64,000 bases of DNA, from NCBI GenBank assembly GCA_963807235.1, contig CAWEBF010000018.1:204674-268673 (forward strand). Reading direction: 5' to 3'. Below the pieces are notes generated by a model, which was given only the letters and a program-made list of their open reading frames with translations, was not told the DNA's origin and searched no databases. Every line of letters begins with the position of its first letter. The first letter of the stretch is position 1. This document shows positions 20,656 through 30,532 of this stretch, piece after piece. Both the position numbers and the translations under genes were made by a program. This stretch comes from CAWEBF01 sp963807235 (GTDB lineage Bacteria > Acidobacteriota > Vicinamibacteria > Vicinamibacterales > UBA2999).

Positions 20656-22085
20656 CTCGAGAGGAGCGCTTTACGCAGGGACGCCCAGCGTTCCGCCATC
20701 TCCGCCATGAACCGTTGGAACTGGGGCTCCTTGCGGATAGGGTCCAGATTGGAGTCGCGCTCGAAGAGCGGGTAGCAGGGAAAGCCGGTTTCAGATGCCT
20801 CGCGAAGCCACTGTACGGCTTGCGCTGTACGTCGCATCCGGGCCGACGCAGCCGCCGCGAAATACGCGGCATGATGCGAGGGGTTCGTCGCGTGACGCTG
20901 ACTCAAACCATCAATCAGCTTCTGCGCAGCGACCGGGTCGGAGTCGGCAAGCAGCAGTGATTCCGCGCCTGTGAGCGTGCCGTCCAGATCGGTCGGGTGT
21001 TTGCGCTTCGCCCGTTCGAGATGGTTCCACGCGTCCTCTCGCCGGTTCAGCCGAGACAGGGCGAACACCACGTTTGCGTCCACGAGTTCCGGCAGCACAG
21101 GTCCAGGCACGCTCGACAGTATCGCCAGGGCCTCTTCGTCGTTCCCCATCCACAACAGTGCCTGGGCGCGCGAGTTCAGAGCCTGCGCGTTGCTCGGATT
21201 GATCGTCAGCGCCGTGCTCGCGTGATGAATGGCCTCCTTGAAGAAACCGATGTGAACGAAGACGCGTGCCAGCCGCCTGTGTGTCTCGTCTGAACGCGGG
21301 TTCAGCGCCAGCGCGTGACGGAACTGTTGAACCGCGCTTTCGTGTGCGAAGCGATGCGATCGGGTCCACAGCAGGTCGCCGCGGCCTATGTATCCTTCGG
21401 GCGCATTGGCGTCGATCGACAAGGCCTTGTGCGCCATGGAGAAGGCCTTCTGTTCGAGTTCCCGACTCTCGTCTGGGGTGACATATGCCAGGCGAGTGAC
21501 GTAGGCAGAGGCCAGTTCCCCATACGCCGCGGCAAAACCCGGATCCAGCGCGATCGCCTGCTCGAGCAGTTCGGTGACGCGTTGATTGTCTTCTTTGGTC
21601 GTCCGCACACTGAGATACCGCGCTCGCACCAGGAGATCTTCAGCCTGCGGATTGACTGGTCGCGTTGTCGCGGCTGGGCTCGAAGCCGAGGGCGGCACGC
21701 TGGCTCCCGTTTGAGTGTCCGGCCGAAGCAGGATGGCCGAAGCCACGAGTGTGAGGACAACAACGCCCGCAAGTGCAGCGCGGAGCCATCTCGACCGCCC
21801 CGTGCTCGCTGGTGCTGACTCCTGGACTGGGCCGCCAGGCTCCTGCCCGGTCAACCGCCCGCCGCGGCCACGCCACCAGGCATCGAGTTCCGGACGAAAG
21901 GCATACACCGACCCCAACTTGTCGTGAACATGGCGGTGCACGGGCATTCGCTCACGCTTCTCCCAGCGCTGCACCGTGCTGACGTCACGCTTGAGGTAGG
22001 CAGCGATGTCCTTCCAGGAGTCGAGCCGTTGGCCCGGCTGTTCTTCGGAAGGGATCGGCAATGCGGGCCCGGGTTCGTCTCTCAT
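20652..22085 (-). CDS. HTH-TPR membrane regulator
   Basis: 477 aa from ATG 22085 (MRDEPGPALP). The N-terminal HTH carries the motif SWKDIAAYLKRDVSTVQRWEKRERMPVHRH (residues ~22-50), typical of acidobacterial excisionase/MerR-like helix-turn-helix domains. One transmembrane helix near residue 95-115 (WLRAALAGVVVLTLVASAIL) follows, then TPR repeats (LLEQAIALDPGFAAAYGELASAY, HYxxAL-type units) to the end. The layout resembles ToxR/CadC-like one-component regulators: DNA-binding domain inside, TPRs in the periplasm. Target unknown; divergent from the haloperoxidase-like gene, which could be under its control. Confidence 0.8.
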   Translation of the reverse strand: MRDEPGPALPIPSEEQPGQRLDSWKDIAAYLKRDVSTVQRWEKRERMPVHRHVHDKLGSVYAFRPELDAWWRGRGGRLTGQEPGGPVQESAPASTGRSRWLRAALAGVVVLTLVASAILLRPDTQTGASVPPSASSPAATTRPVNPQAEDLLVRARYLSVRTTKEDNQRVTELLEQAIALDPGFAAAYGELASAYVTRLAYVTPDESRELEQKAFSMAHKALSIDANAPEGYIGRGDLLWTRSHRFAHESAVQQFRHALALNPRSDETHRRLARVFVHIGFFKEAIHHASTALTINPSNAQALNSRAQALLWMGNDEEALAILSSVPGPVLPELVDANVVFALSRLNRREDAWNHLERAKRKHPTDLDGTLTGAESLLLADSDPVAAQKLIDGLSQRHATNPSHHAAYFAAAASARMRRTAQAVQWLREASETGFPCYPLFERDSNLDPIRKEPQFQRFMAEMAERWASLRKALLSS

Positions 22086-22287
22086 GGCGGCACCGTACTG
22101 GCGGAGCCCCAGTGTAGGCGGAATAGCGACTGCAACCCACCGCATTGTGCCGCAGACCACGGATCAGCCCTGGCTGACGCGCTTTACGGCTTGAGGCGGG
22201 CCTTCAGGCCGTCCATTGTGCCCATCGGACAGCGCGTCGAGGCGCTCTGCACACGCCGCCTCGCTGGCCAGAAAGCGGAACGATCAC

Positions 22288-23637
22288 ATGACAACGCGAT
22301 GGTGGCAGCTGAACCGGAACCGGTGTGTATTTTTCGTCACGACGTCCCTGCTTACGTTCGTGGTCCTTTGCAAGGTCACCTCGGCTGGACAGTCGCCTGA
22401 CGAGAACCCCGACCAGGTGCTGGAGTGGAACCAGGTCTTCATCGACACGCTGATTGCGACCAATACGTCGAATTCCTCGAGTCAGCGGCTTGGTGCCATT
22501 GTCCATGCCGCCGTGTTCGATGCCTACAACGGCATCGAACGCCGCTACACGCCGATGTTCGTTCACGATTGGGCGCCAAAAGGCGCGTCTCGTCGCGCGG
22601 CTGTGATTGCAGCGGCCCACAGGGTGCTCGTCAAATTGTTTCCCGCGAGAGAGACCCAACTGAATCAGCAGTACACCGCGTCAATCGCCGCCTTGAGCGA
22701 CGATGGTGAGGACGGAGGGCAGTCGCGCGAGCGAGGCATCGAGTGGGGCACTCACGTTGCTGAAGCGGTATTCGCCTGGCGGCAGAACGACGGGTTCACC
22801 ACTCCGCAACCGGCGTTCTTTGGTGGAACCGCCATTGGCCAATGGCGCATGACGGCGAATTGCAATCAGCTCGTGGGGATGACCGCGCAGACGCTGGCAT
22901 TCACTGACACGTTCGTACTCGCCCATAACAGGCAGTTCAAGCCCCCGCCGCCGCGAGCCCTCTTCAGCGATACCTATGCGGCCGATTTCAAAGCGGTCAA
23001 AGCGTTCGGTCGCGCGACCGGATCTTTCCGCACCGTCGATCAAACGGCACTGGCGCCGTTCTGGGAAGGCAATGCCAGCGTGCACTGGAACCAGGCCGCG
23101 AACCAGATTGCGCGCGCGAACCATGTGTCCATGTCCGCCAGCAATCGACTGCTTGCGGTCTTGAATCTGGCCATGGCTGACACCGCGTTCACCATCTGGA
23201 GAGCAAAGCGCGACTATGGAGATCTGGCGATGGAAGTGACCTGGCGTCCGTGGACGGCGATTGTTCTGGCGGATACCGACGGCATTGACGCGACGGCGCC
23301 GGATCCCCAGTGGAGTCCGCTCGTGGCCACGCCGTGCCATCCGGAATATCCGGCCGGCCACCCCGGCCTGAACGGGGCAGCAGCGGCGGTGCTTCTCAGC
23401 CACTTCGCTGACGCGCAAACGTTCACCCTGACCACGAGGTCCGTGGTTCAAGGGCAGCCAGTCGACGTACCGCGGACTTACACCAGCATTTCGCGGGCAC
23501 GCTCGGACGGCAACGACGCCCGCGTCTGGGGTGGCATGCACTACCCGAGCACCGTTGCGATCAGCGACCACGTGGGGGCATCGGTCGCCGGCTATGTAAA
23601 TGCCAACGCGCTGAGGCGGATCAACCCGCCAAAATAG
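22288..23637 (+). CDS. Vanadium-dependent haloperoxidase / PAP2-like secreted protein
   Basis: 449 aa from ATG 22288 with an N-terminal signal anchor (FFVTTSLLTFVVLCKVTSAG). The C-terminal half shows the vanadate/phosphate-binding layout of the VHPO-PAP2 family: the HPEYPAGHPGLNGAAA segment (PAGH replacing the usual PSGH) and RVWGGMHYPSTVAISDHVG (Arg and the second His). An earlier helix contains TIWRAKRDYGD. Such enzymes oxidise halides with peroxide or act as acid phosphatases; halogenation activity cannot be assumed. Probably periplasmic. Confidence 0.82.
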   Translation: MTTRWWQLNRNRCVFFVTTSLLTFVVLCKVTSAGQSPDENPDQVLEWNQVFIDTLIATNTSNSSSQRLGAIVHAAVFDAYNGIERRYTPMFVHDWAPKGASRRAAVIAAAHRVLVKLFPARETQLNQQYTASIAALSDDGEDGGQSRERGIEWGTHVAEAVFAWRQNDGFTTPQPAFFGGTAIGQWRMTANCNQLVGMTAQTLAFTDTFVLAHNRQFKPPPPRALFSDTYAADFKAVKAFGRATGSFRTVDQTALAPFWEGNASVHWNQAANQIARANHVSMSASNRLLAVLNLAMADTAFTIWRAKRDYGDLAMEVTWRPWTAIVLADTDGIDATAPDPQWSPLVATPCHPEYPAGHPGLNGAAAAVLLSHFADAQTFTLTTRSVVQGQPVDVPRTYTSISRARSDGNDARVWGGMHYPSTVAISDHVGASVAGYVNANALRRINPPK

Positions 23638-23653
23638 GGCCTGTGCTGTGGAT

Positions 23654-23690
23654 CGAGGAAGGGCGGCCGCTCGCGGCCTCCCTATCCTCG
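23654..23690. terminator. Strong inverted repeat between convergent genes
   Basis: CGAGGA-A-GGG-C-GGCCGC meets GCGGCC-T-CCC-T-A-TCCTCG around a 2-nt centre, a long GC stem placed between the stops at 23637 and 23696. No long T-run, but the position suits a bidirectional terminator. Confidence 0.55.
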
Positions 23691-23695
23691 TTCGA

Positions 23696-25087
23696 CTAAT
23701 CGTCGTTGCGAATGGTGCCCGCTCCCTGGCCATCGGCTAACGTCGCGCCGTTGGCGTTCGACAGGTTCACAAGGAACACCTCGTCGCTCTCGCGCCTGCG
23801 ATCGCCTCTCACCGTGACGCCGACAGACCAGGTTGTCCGGCCCGCCGGAATCGTCAGCGTTCCGGCTCCGGCGTTGTAATCGCTCCCCGCGACGGCGGTG
23901 CCGTCGGCAGTGCTGTAGGCCACGGTAACGGGGCTGCTGGACATCGGCGAGATCGTCAGCAAGAAGGACGCGGTCCGCGTGCCGGTGGCGCCTTCCGAGA
24001 CCGTCACGTCGCCGATCGACACCGTCGGCGCCGGCGCCGGGCCCTCGCCTGGCGTCAACAGCACCGCGTGGTAATGTCCCTGCGCGTCGAACGCGGTTGC
24101 CGCAATCTGGCCCGCGTTGTTGATGGCATTCGCAAACGCGATGTGAAGCCCCGTTCCCGCCGGAATCAGGGTATTCAGGTTCGTGACGATGCCATCCACG
24201 TAGACCCAGCCGTGCCACTTCGAGAAGCCCCCGGCGGCCCGCATCGTGCCCACGACGACGCCAGCGTCGTTGATATCGCCGGCGTACGCGTCAGAGCTCG
24301 GAACGGGCAGCGCCGTCATCACGCCGCCGGAGTAGATGAACGCCTTATAGAACGTCTCGTAGGTATCCGGATCGGTGCGGCCCGAGGAGCCGACAATCTG
24401 GCCGAAGTTGTTGATGGCCGCGGCGCCCCCGTCCTCGTCGCCAGGAAGCAGGCCGAGGTCCGTCATCACGCCGCTCTGCCACATGAACGGATGCGGCATC
24501 ACCCCGGTGTAGGACGAGCCCACGGCCACACCCGTGTCGTTGATGTCGCTTGCGGCGCTGGCGCCGCCGCCCAGATGCCCGAGGGAGATGCGGGTGCCGT
24601 TCTGCCAGAGAAACGCGGTGTTGTAGTAGACGTTGCCCACGACCTGGCCCGCTTCGTTGATGGCCACTGCGGCTGCCGACTGGTTCGCGGGCACGTCGGG
24701 CGTGAGGTCGACGATCCCACCGTTGTTCCACAACACCGCATGAAATCCCGATGGAGGCGTTGTGCGCGCGGAATAGCCGACAACCTGGCCGGCTTCGTTG
24801 AGACCGGAGGCCGAGGCCGACGAGCCGCTTCCCAGCGTACCGAGGTCGGTCTTGGTGCCGTTCTGCCAGAGGAACGCCCGGTTGCCACCCGCGACGCCCA
24901 CCACCTGGCCAAGGTCGTTCACGTCTACGGCCTGCGCGCTCTGCACGTTGCCGAACGTGCCGAGGTCGATGAGGGTGTACGGCGGAGCGCCGCCCCGAAG
25001 CTCGTCGGTTCCGAGCGCGGAGAAGAGGATCAGCGTGAGCGTGGCGAGTCGAGCGAGTGTCCCGATTGAGGAACGCGAACCTGCCAT
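23696..25087 (-). CDS. Secreted HAF-repeat protein with C-terminal Calx-beta domain
   Basis: 463 aa from ATG 25087 with a signal peptide (LARLATLTLILFSALG). Residues ~35-340 are repeats of the HAF type (YTLIDLGTFGNVQSAQAVDVNDLGQVVG; AFLWQNGTRISLGHLGGG; INNFGQIVGSSG), each pairing a D/NxxGQVVG turn with a W-rich strand. The last ~100 residues form a Calx-beta motif (VTVSEGATGTRTASFLLTIS, VTVAYSTADGTAVAGSDY, DEVFLVNLSNANGATLADGQGAGTIRNDD). Probably a calcium-binding surface or exported protein; no enzymatic signature. Confidence 0.85.
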   Translation of the reverse strand: MAGSRSSIGTLARLATLTLILFSALGTDELRGGAPPYTLIDLGTFGNVQSAQAVDVNDLGQVVGVAGGNRAFLWQNGTKTDLGTLGSGSSASASGLNEAGQVVGYSARTTPPSGFHAVLWNNGGIVDLTPDVPANQSAAAVAINEAGQVVGNVYYNTAFLWQNGTRISLGHLGGGASAASDINDTGVAVGSSYTGVMPHPFMWQSGVMTDLGLLPGDEDGGAAAINNFGQIVGSSGRTDPDTYETFYKAFIYSGGVMTALPVPSSDAYAGDINDAGVVVGTMRAAGGFSKWHGWVYVDGIVTNLNTLIPAGTGLHIAFANAINNAGQIAATAFDAQGHYHAVLLTPGEGPAPAPTVSIGDVTVSEGATGTRTASFLLTISPMSSSPVTVAYSTADGTAVAGSDYNAGAGTLTIPAGRTTWSVGVTVRGDRRRESDEVFLVNLSNANGATLADGQGAGTIRNDD

Positions 25088-25248
25088 GTGTCGTGTCCTT
25101 CCCTGGCCCGCTAGTGAAGATGCGCTACTGCACGGTGGCAAACGGCATGCCTGGTGGGACGAGTGTCCGACGCGTGGTTTCAAACCATTCTTGGGAGACG
25201 TAGAGAGAAACGCTCCACCGTTTTTGTACGGGCTTTCGGGCGTCGTAA

Positions 25249-25428
25249 AAGTGGCGTCGCTCGGAAGATGATCCCTGGGATGCGATGATCGTTGGCGGCG
25301 GGGTCAATGTGCCGCTCAGCGAGCGGCTGACCTTTTTCGTCGATGCCCGGATGATGTTCGGGGCGGAGGGTACTGAGGGAGTCGTTGCGGTCGTGCCGGT
25401 CCGCGCGGGTGTTGCCTGGCGCTTCTGA
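25249..25428 (+). pseudogene. C-terminal remnant of an outer-membrane beta-barrel protein
   Basis: A 59-codon frame between stops reads KWRRSEDDPWDAMIVGG, then LSERLTFFVDARMMFG, ending in RAGVAWRF plus stop. Alternating hydrophobic/polar residues and a terminal Phe are the hallmark of the last strands of an OmpA/OmpW-like barrel. No start or upstream part is present. The rest of the 25,088-25,486 gap holds no recognisable gene. Confidence 0.5.
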
Positions 25429-25486
25429 TGACGGCGGTGAAGGCCGTCGAGCCGGCGGTCCGCCATGCCACCGGTTCACTGCACGT

Positions 25487-27397
25487 CTAGTGAACCGCGT
25501 CTGCAAAGGACGCCGCTGTGCTGCGGCGCAGCGTCACCGTAAATGTCGCGCCTCCGTCGGGATGGTTGCGGGCGACGATGGTGCCGCCATGCGCGTCGAC
25601 GATCGACCGTACGATCGTCAGGCCGATCCCGAGGCCGCCCGCTTTGGTCGTGGCGAAGGGTGTGAACAGGCTGTCGAGGATGTGTGCCGGCACGCCCGGC
25701 CCCATGTCGCGCACGGAAACGTCGATGTCGGCGGCCCTGACGTCGCTGCTGATCGTGACGGAACGCCGGCCCGGCGGCGTGTCGGCCATCGCGTCAACGG
25801 CGTTCATGACCAGGTTCACGAGCACCTGCTGCAGCAGCACCTGATCGCCGTCGATGACGCATGGACTCGACGACTGATTGACGATTGCCGAGACCTGCCG
25901 TGCCGTCATGTCGTGCGCGACAAGGGCAACGGTCTCGTCGATCACAGCGTGCAGATCGATCGGTTTCTTGTCCAGCTGATGGCTTTTGAGCATCGTCCGA
26001 TGGCGATCGATGATCTGCGTGGCGCGGACGCCCTGGGCCTGGATGTCGGACAGGATCTCTCCGATCGTGTCGGACGTCGCACGATTGGTGGTGACCATCA
26101 TCTGCAGCGCCTGGGCGTCGTACATGATTGAACTGAGCGGTTGACCGAGCTCATGCCCAATCGAGCTGGTCAGTGCCGATATTGTCTGGCGGCGACTCGC
26201 GTCAGCGGCGAGCGCCAGGTTCCTCCGGCTGTCGCTCTCCGCACGCTGCCGCGCGCGGCGTTGGTAGAGGAGCCCGACGATCAGGAGCGATTGGACGGCC
26301 AACACGCCGACGGCGCTCAACACCGTGCCCCGGTACGCGCGCCACAGGCTCGGAGCGCGATAGCGCACGACGCTGCCTGGCGGCAACCGGCTCTCGCGAA
26401 TGCCCCACCGCTGTAACTCGCGCCAGTCGAAGATCGATAGCCTTGGGAGCGGCGTCGGGACGTTGATGCTTTTCGGGGCCGCTCCGTTCAACAGTCGAAC
26501 GGCTACGTCGGCCGTTCGGAGACTGAGGTCCTCGATGGACAGCAGCGATCCGCCGACGATGCCGGCGCCCAGGTACACGCTGTGCGCCGCAAACAGGGGC
26601 GCATTGGCCACGGCGTGAAGGTCGGCGAGCACTCGCTCGTCCGCATACGCCGCCCCCGCCGCGTCGGAGCCGAACGTCACATAGAAGATGGCCGAGTTGT
26701 CTGGCAGGCTCGCAGAGCGGCGCAGGATCTCCGGAAAGGAGAGATCGTCCCACCACACAAATGTCAGCCTGTCTTGAAATCGCACGAGCTGGTCCTCGAG
26801 CTCGCGATGCCAGAACTGGGCGAACACTCCGGACCCTATCACCATGAACACCTGCCGGGTCTGGGGCAGCAGCTGCAGCATTTCATCGAGGATTCGCGGA
26901 AAGTCGTTGTCGACCGCGACGGCGATCTCGTTGTTTCCAAGCGGAGCATCAGTGAGATGCCGTTGATCGACGGACGCGAACAGGAGCGGCACGTCAGGAA
27001 AGAGCTGGTGTCGATGCTTGCGCGCGAATTCCGCCGCGGGGCCAGAGATCGTCATGATCAGGTCCGGCTTGGGACGATCGATGAAGATGGATCGGATGTA
27101 CTCGACCACCGCCTGTTCAGACCCGCCGACAAAGCCTGTCGGACCCAACACGACCTGGACGACGTTCACAGGCTCGCCCGCGCGCCGGTCCAATTCGACG
27201 CGGAAGTTGCCGGTGAACTGGTCAATCGTCAGGTTGCCGCGGTTGACCGCTTGCAACATCAGCACTTGGCGGACCGCCGGCTGGGCGTCGCTCGGTGCTG
27301 CGCCGAGGAGCAGCGAGAAGGCGAGCAAGCCCGTCAGCACGACGCCTGGGAATCTGCGATCCGCGCCGGTCTTGCACACGAAGCACGACACGGGCAT
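25487..27397 (-). CDS. Sensor histidine kinase with periplasmic ABC-type binding domain (copy 1)
   Basis: 636 aa. A signal anchor (VVLTGLLAFSLLLGAAPSDAQ) is followed by a ~280-residue periplasmic domain resembling the ABC transporter substrate-binding fold of PF04392 (VLMLQAVNRGNLTIDQFTGNF, DLIMTISGPAAEFARKH, FPDVPLLFASVDQ). A membrane helix (~365-385) precedes a HisKA with GHELGQPLSS and a HATPase (NLVMNAVDAM, RDMGPGVP, GLGIGLTIV). It would sense a periplasmic ligand and phosphorylate a response regulator. Divergent from a TonB receptor gene 47 bp away. A paralogue lies at 34,226-36,121. Confidence 0.88.
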   Translation of the reverse strand: MPVSCFVCKTGADRRFPGVVLTGLLAFSLLLGAAPSDAQPAVRQVLMLQAVNRGNLTIDQFTGNFRVELDRRAGEPVNVVQVVLGPTGFVGGSEQAVVEYIRSIFIDRPKPDLIMTISGPAAEFARKHRHQLFPDVPLLFASVDQRHLTDAPLGNNEIAVAVDNDFPRILDEMLQLLPQTRQVFMVIGSGVFAQFWHRELEDQLVRFQDRLTFVWWDDLSFPEILRRSASLPDNSAIFYVTFGSDAAGAAYADERVLADLHAVANAPLFAAHSVYLGAGIVGGSLLSIEDLSLRTADVAVRLLNGAAPKSINVPTPLPRLSIFDWRELQRWGIRESRLPPGSVVRYRAPSLWRAYRGTVLSAVGVLAVQSLLIVGLLYQRRARQRAESDSRRNLALAADASRRQTISALTSSIGHELGQPLSSIMYDAQALQMMVTTNRATSDTIGEILSDIQAQGVRATQIIDRHRTMLKSHQLDKKPIDLHAVIDETVALVAHDMTARQVSAIVNQSSSPCVIDGDQVLLQQVLVNLVMNAVDAMADTPPGRRSVTISSDVRAADIDVSVRDMGPGVPAHILDSLFTPFATTKAGGLGIGLTIVRSIVDAHGGTIVARNHPDGGATFTVTLRRSTAASFADAVH

Positions 27398-27421
27398 GTA
27401 TCAAATGCTTCCTCAGCGCAA

Positions 27422-27433
27422 GAATATACATTC
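27422..27433. promoter_or_regulatory. Conserved GRATATACRTYC box before TonB receptor 1
   Basis: GAATATACATTC lies 11 nt before the receptor ATG. The paralogous receptor has GGATATACGTCC at exactly the same distance (36,161-36,172). The differences AA/GG and TT/CC are symmetric, so the outer dyad pairs in both. This could be a regulator's operator or contain the -10 element. There is no matching -35. Confidence 0.45.
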
Positions 27434-27444
27434 TGGGTGGAGCC

Positions 27445-29801
27445 ATGAAGTTGCCTTCTGCGGCCCTCATGCTCTTCTGTATGGCCACTTCCACGGCCGC
27501 GCAGTCCATGGGAGATGTGGCTGGTTCCATCGTCGACCAGACCGGTGCCCCGCTGCCAGGCGTTCGCGTGACGATTCGGGGTGTCGCCGTCCGCACGGCG
27601 GAGACCGGCGCCGCGGGCGACTTCGCGTTTGCAGACCTCCCGAAGGCGACTACGAGATTTCCGCGGAACTGAGCGGCTTCGAGCGGCAGGGGCGTGCCGT
27701 GCACGTGCGGGCGGACGAACGGGTCACCGTGTCCTTCACCTTGCGAGTCGCTCTTCTGGAAAAGACGATCGTCACGGCGGCCAGGGCCGGCGGGCGCGAT
27801 GTTCAAGAGATTCCCATCGCCATCACTGCCGTCTCGCAAGCCGAGCTCGGCCGTTTCGGAACCCAGACCATCGAAGGGGCACCGGCGCTGGCGCCCTCGG
27901 TGACGTTGTCGCAGAACACCGGCTGGGGACAACTCACGATCCGTGGGATCGGTACTTCAAATGTTCTGCTGGCCGGATCCGATCCAAGTTCGGCGATGTA
28001 TCTCGACGGTGTATACCTCGCCAGGCCGTCGATGGTGTTCGGGCGGTTTCTCGATCTGGATCGCATCGAAGTGCTTCGTGGACCACAGGGCACCCTGTAT
28101 GGACGGAACGCGGTCGGCGGGGCGATAAACCTCATCCCTCGCCCGCCAACGAATGACTTCCAGGCGTCCGCCCAATTCACAGCCGGAACCTTCGGAGAGC
28201 TTCGCGCGGACGCGCGAATGAGCGGGCCGCTCAAACGCGACAGAGTGATGGGGTCGTTCGCAATCGCGCGTGGCATCCAGGACGGTTTCGTCCGCGACTT
28301 GGAGCATCCGGACCATCCGCTTGGCGGCGATGATGACACCGCCGCGCGGGGCCAGCTGCGCGTGGTGTTCGATCGCCGGACGAACCTGCTGCTGTCGGCC
28401 GACGTCGACCACCAGGATGGAGTTCCACTGACCTACAACAAGGTGTTGGTCGCGAAGCCGGGGTTTCAATTCGACAACCCCCCCGATTTCCACGACGTTC
28501 GGTCGTCACTCCTCGCCTGGAATCACACACTGCACGACGGCGCGAGCGCCCGTCTGACGATGACGCTGACGCCCGCGACCACCCTGGTCAGCCTGACAGC
28601 GTTTCGCAGGCTGGACCGCGAATTCCTGGTGGATTCCGACAGCACCGAACTCGACCTGATACGCACGCAGATAGACGAGCGGCAACATCAACTCTCGCAG
28701 GAGATCACGATCTCGCATCAGCGGCCCGGACTGACGTGGGTCGGTGGCGTGTTTCTCTTCGGCGAATCGCATCATCAAACTATCCTGGGCGATCAGCCGG
28801 TGCCCGGATTCCAGGTGCGGCTGGACCCGCGCGTTGACGCGACCAGCCGCGCCGTGTTCGGACAGGCGACGGTTGGACTGACGTCCCGGCTTTCGGCGAC
28901 GGCCGGCGTTCGTTACACGAACGAAGGGAAGGACATCGATAATGCCGGGGGACGCTATGCCCTCGAGGCTCCGAATCTGCCGATTCCAGGTTCGGTCTAC
29001 GGCTATTCCGATTCCAGTGCCCACAGTGGCTGGACGCCCAAGATCGGCCTCGAGATGAAGCTGTCGAACGGCGCGCTCGCTTACGTGTCGGCGACGCGGG
29101 GGTTCAAGAGCGGCGGCTTCAACCCATCATCGACGGCGCCGGGCCGCGGCTACGCTCCTGAATGGGCGTGGAGCTACGAAGGCGGGTGGAAGGGTGCGAT
29201 CAGGGGCGGCCGTTCCCGGTTCAGCACGTCGGCCTTCGTGATGGATTACACGAACCTGCAGGTGCAGACGCCGATCGGGATCGGAGTCTTCGACATCCGC
29301 AATGCCGCAGCCGCCACGATTCGTGGCGTTGAAGTGGAGAACACGTCGCGGATCGGGCGCGGCATTGAAGCCGGCGGCCATGTGACCTGGCTCGACGCCA
29401 CCTACGACCGGTATATCGCGGTCGCCGTCGATGGCTCCACGGGAGACGTCTCGGGCAATCGCTTGAACAACGCACCGGAATGGGCGGGACGCCTGTGGAT
29501 CGAATGGAGCGGCGACGTCGGCCAATCGAGACGACTGTCGATCGCCGGCGACACGACGGCGCAGTCGACCGTGTACTACACACCGTTCAACGACAACATC
29601 CAGCGACAGGGTTCCTATGGCCTTCTGAGCACTCGCGTCGAATACGGACCCAGCCATCGCCGCTGGACGATCGGCGCGTACGCCAGAAACCTCACGAACA
29701 CGGACTACGTCACGGGAACCTTCGGCACGCCGCCCACGGCCTTCGCCGGCCGTCCTGGACCTTCGCGGCAGTTCGCTGTCGAATTCACCGTCCAGCAATA
29801 A
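27445..29801 (+). CDS. TonB-dependent receptor, copy 1 (one frameshift)
   Basis: About 785 aa if one missing G near 27645 is restored; copy 2 reads through there. MKLPSAALMLFCMATSTAAQ is the signal peptide. A carboxypeptidase-regulatory-like domain (residues ~25-100, VAGSIVDQTGAPLPGVRVTIRG) precedes the plug (IPIAITAVSQAEL, DGVYLARPS, EVLRGPQGTLYGRNAVGGAINLI) and the 22-strand barrel. The C-terminus reads FAVEFTVQQ, without the common terminal aromatic. It imports a large or scarce nutrient across the outer membrane. The divergent kinase gene with a ligand-binding sensor domain suggests ligand-dependent control of uptake. Confidence 0.88.
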
Positions 29802-29976
29802 GACCGTCCGAATAGACGCTCACAACATGCCGTCACCGCGACGACCATTGGTGGCGATAGGCGGGGACCGGATGGCGCCGACGCTGGGCCAACGTGTCAG
29901 ACAGGACCAGGACGGCTTGGCCTGGAACGTGCTGTCGATCGCGTGGCTCTCGAATCTATAGTCCGAACGGAGGTCA

Positions 29977-30351
29977 ATGTTGTCCCCCCGACCCCGCGTG
30001 CTGCTTGCGGACGACTACCCTGACATCGTGAAAGCCGTCAGCCGGTTGCTGGCACAGGACTGCGAGATCGTGGGAAGCGTCGCGGACGGCAGCGCACTGC
30101 TGGAGACGGCACAGCGACTCCAGCCTGACGTCATCGTGCTCGATGTGAACCTGCCGAACGTCCACACGCTCGAGGCGTGCCGCGAGATTACGCGCGTGAA
30201 TCCCAAAATGAAAGTGATCATGTTCACGGCGATGGTCGATCCGAACGCCGGCCAGGCGTTCGTCGAGGCCGGAGCATTCGCCTTCGTATCGAAACTCGCA
30301 TCGGACGACTTGCTGTCGATCATCAAGCGCCTCTCTGCCGACCGAAGCTGA
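29977..30351 (+). CDS. Single-domain response regulator (copy 1)
   Basis: 124 aa, REC domain only: acidic pair in VLLADDYPD, phospho-Asp in IVLDVNLPN, Thr switch in VIMFTAM, Lys in FVSKLA. There is no DNA-binding output. Its closest relative here is the regulator at 33,841-34,209 next to kinase copy 2, so it is probably the partner of kinase copy 1 although the receptor gene separates them. It may act through protein contacts or as a phosphate sink. Confidence 0.87.
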   Translation: MLSPRPRVLLADDYPDIVKAVSRLLAQDCEIVGSVADGSALLETAQRLQPDVIVLDVNLPNVHTLEACREITRVNPKMKVIMFTAMVDPNAGQAFVEAGAFAFVSKLASDDLLSIIKRLSADRS

Positions 30352-30532
30352 AGGGCATCGACTCGCATGTCTCCTCGCCGCATTCTTCGAATTCGCTCCG
30401 TCTGGATGTGCTAGGCTGCGCCCTGTTCCACGGTGTAGAGCGTGCTGGCGAGACACCAGCAGCGCGGCCCCTATCCACCTTCGCCGGCGGGTTGACTGTG
30501 ATGTTTGACGCCGAGCTGAGCGCCTCTTCCAA

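Noticed and set aside
25088..25486. A minus-strand gene of ~110 codons upstream of the HAF protein
   Set aside because: Its product has no coherent motif, and the opposite strand reads as an outer-membrane protein remnant.
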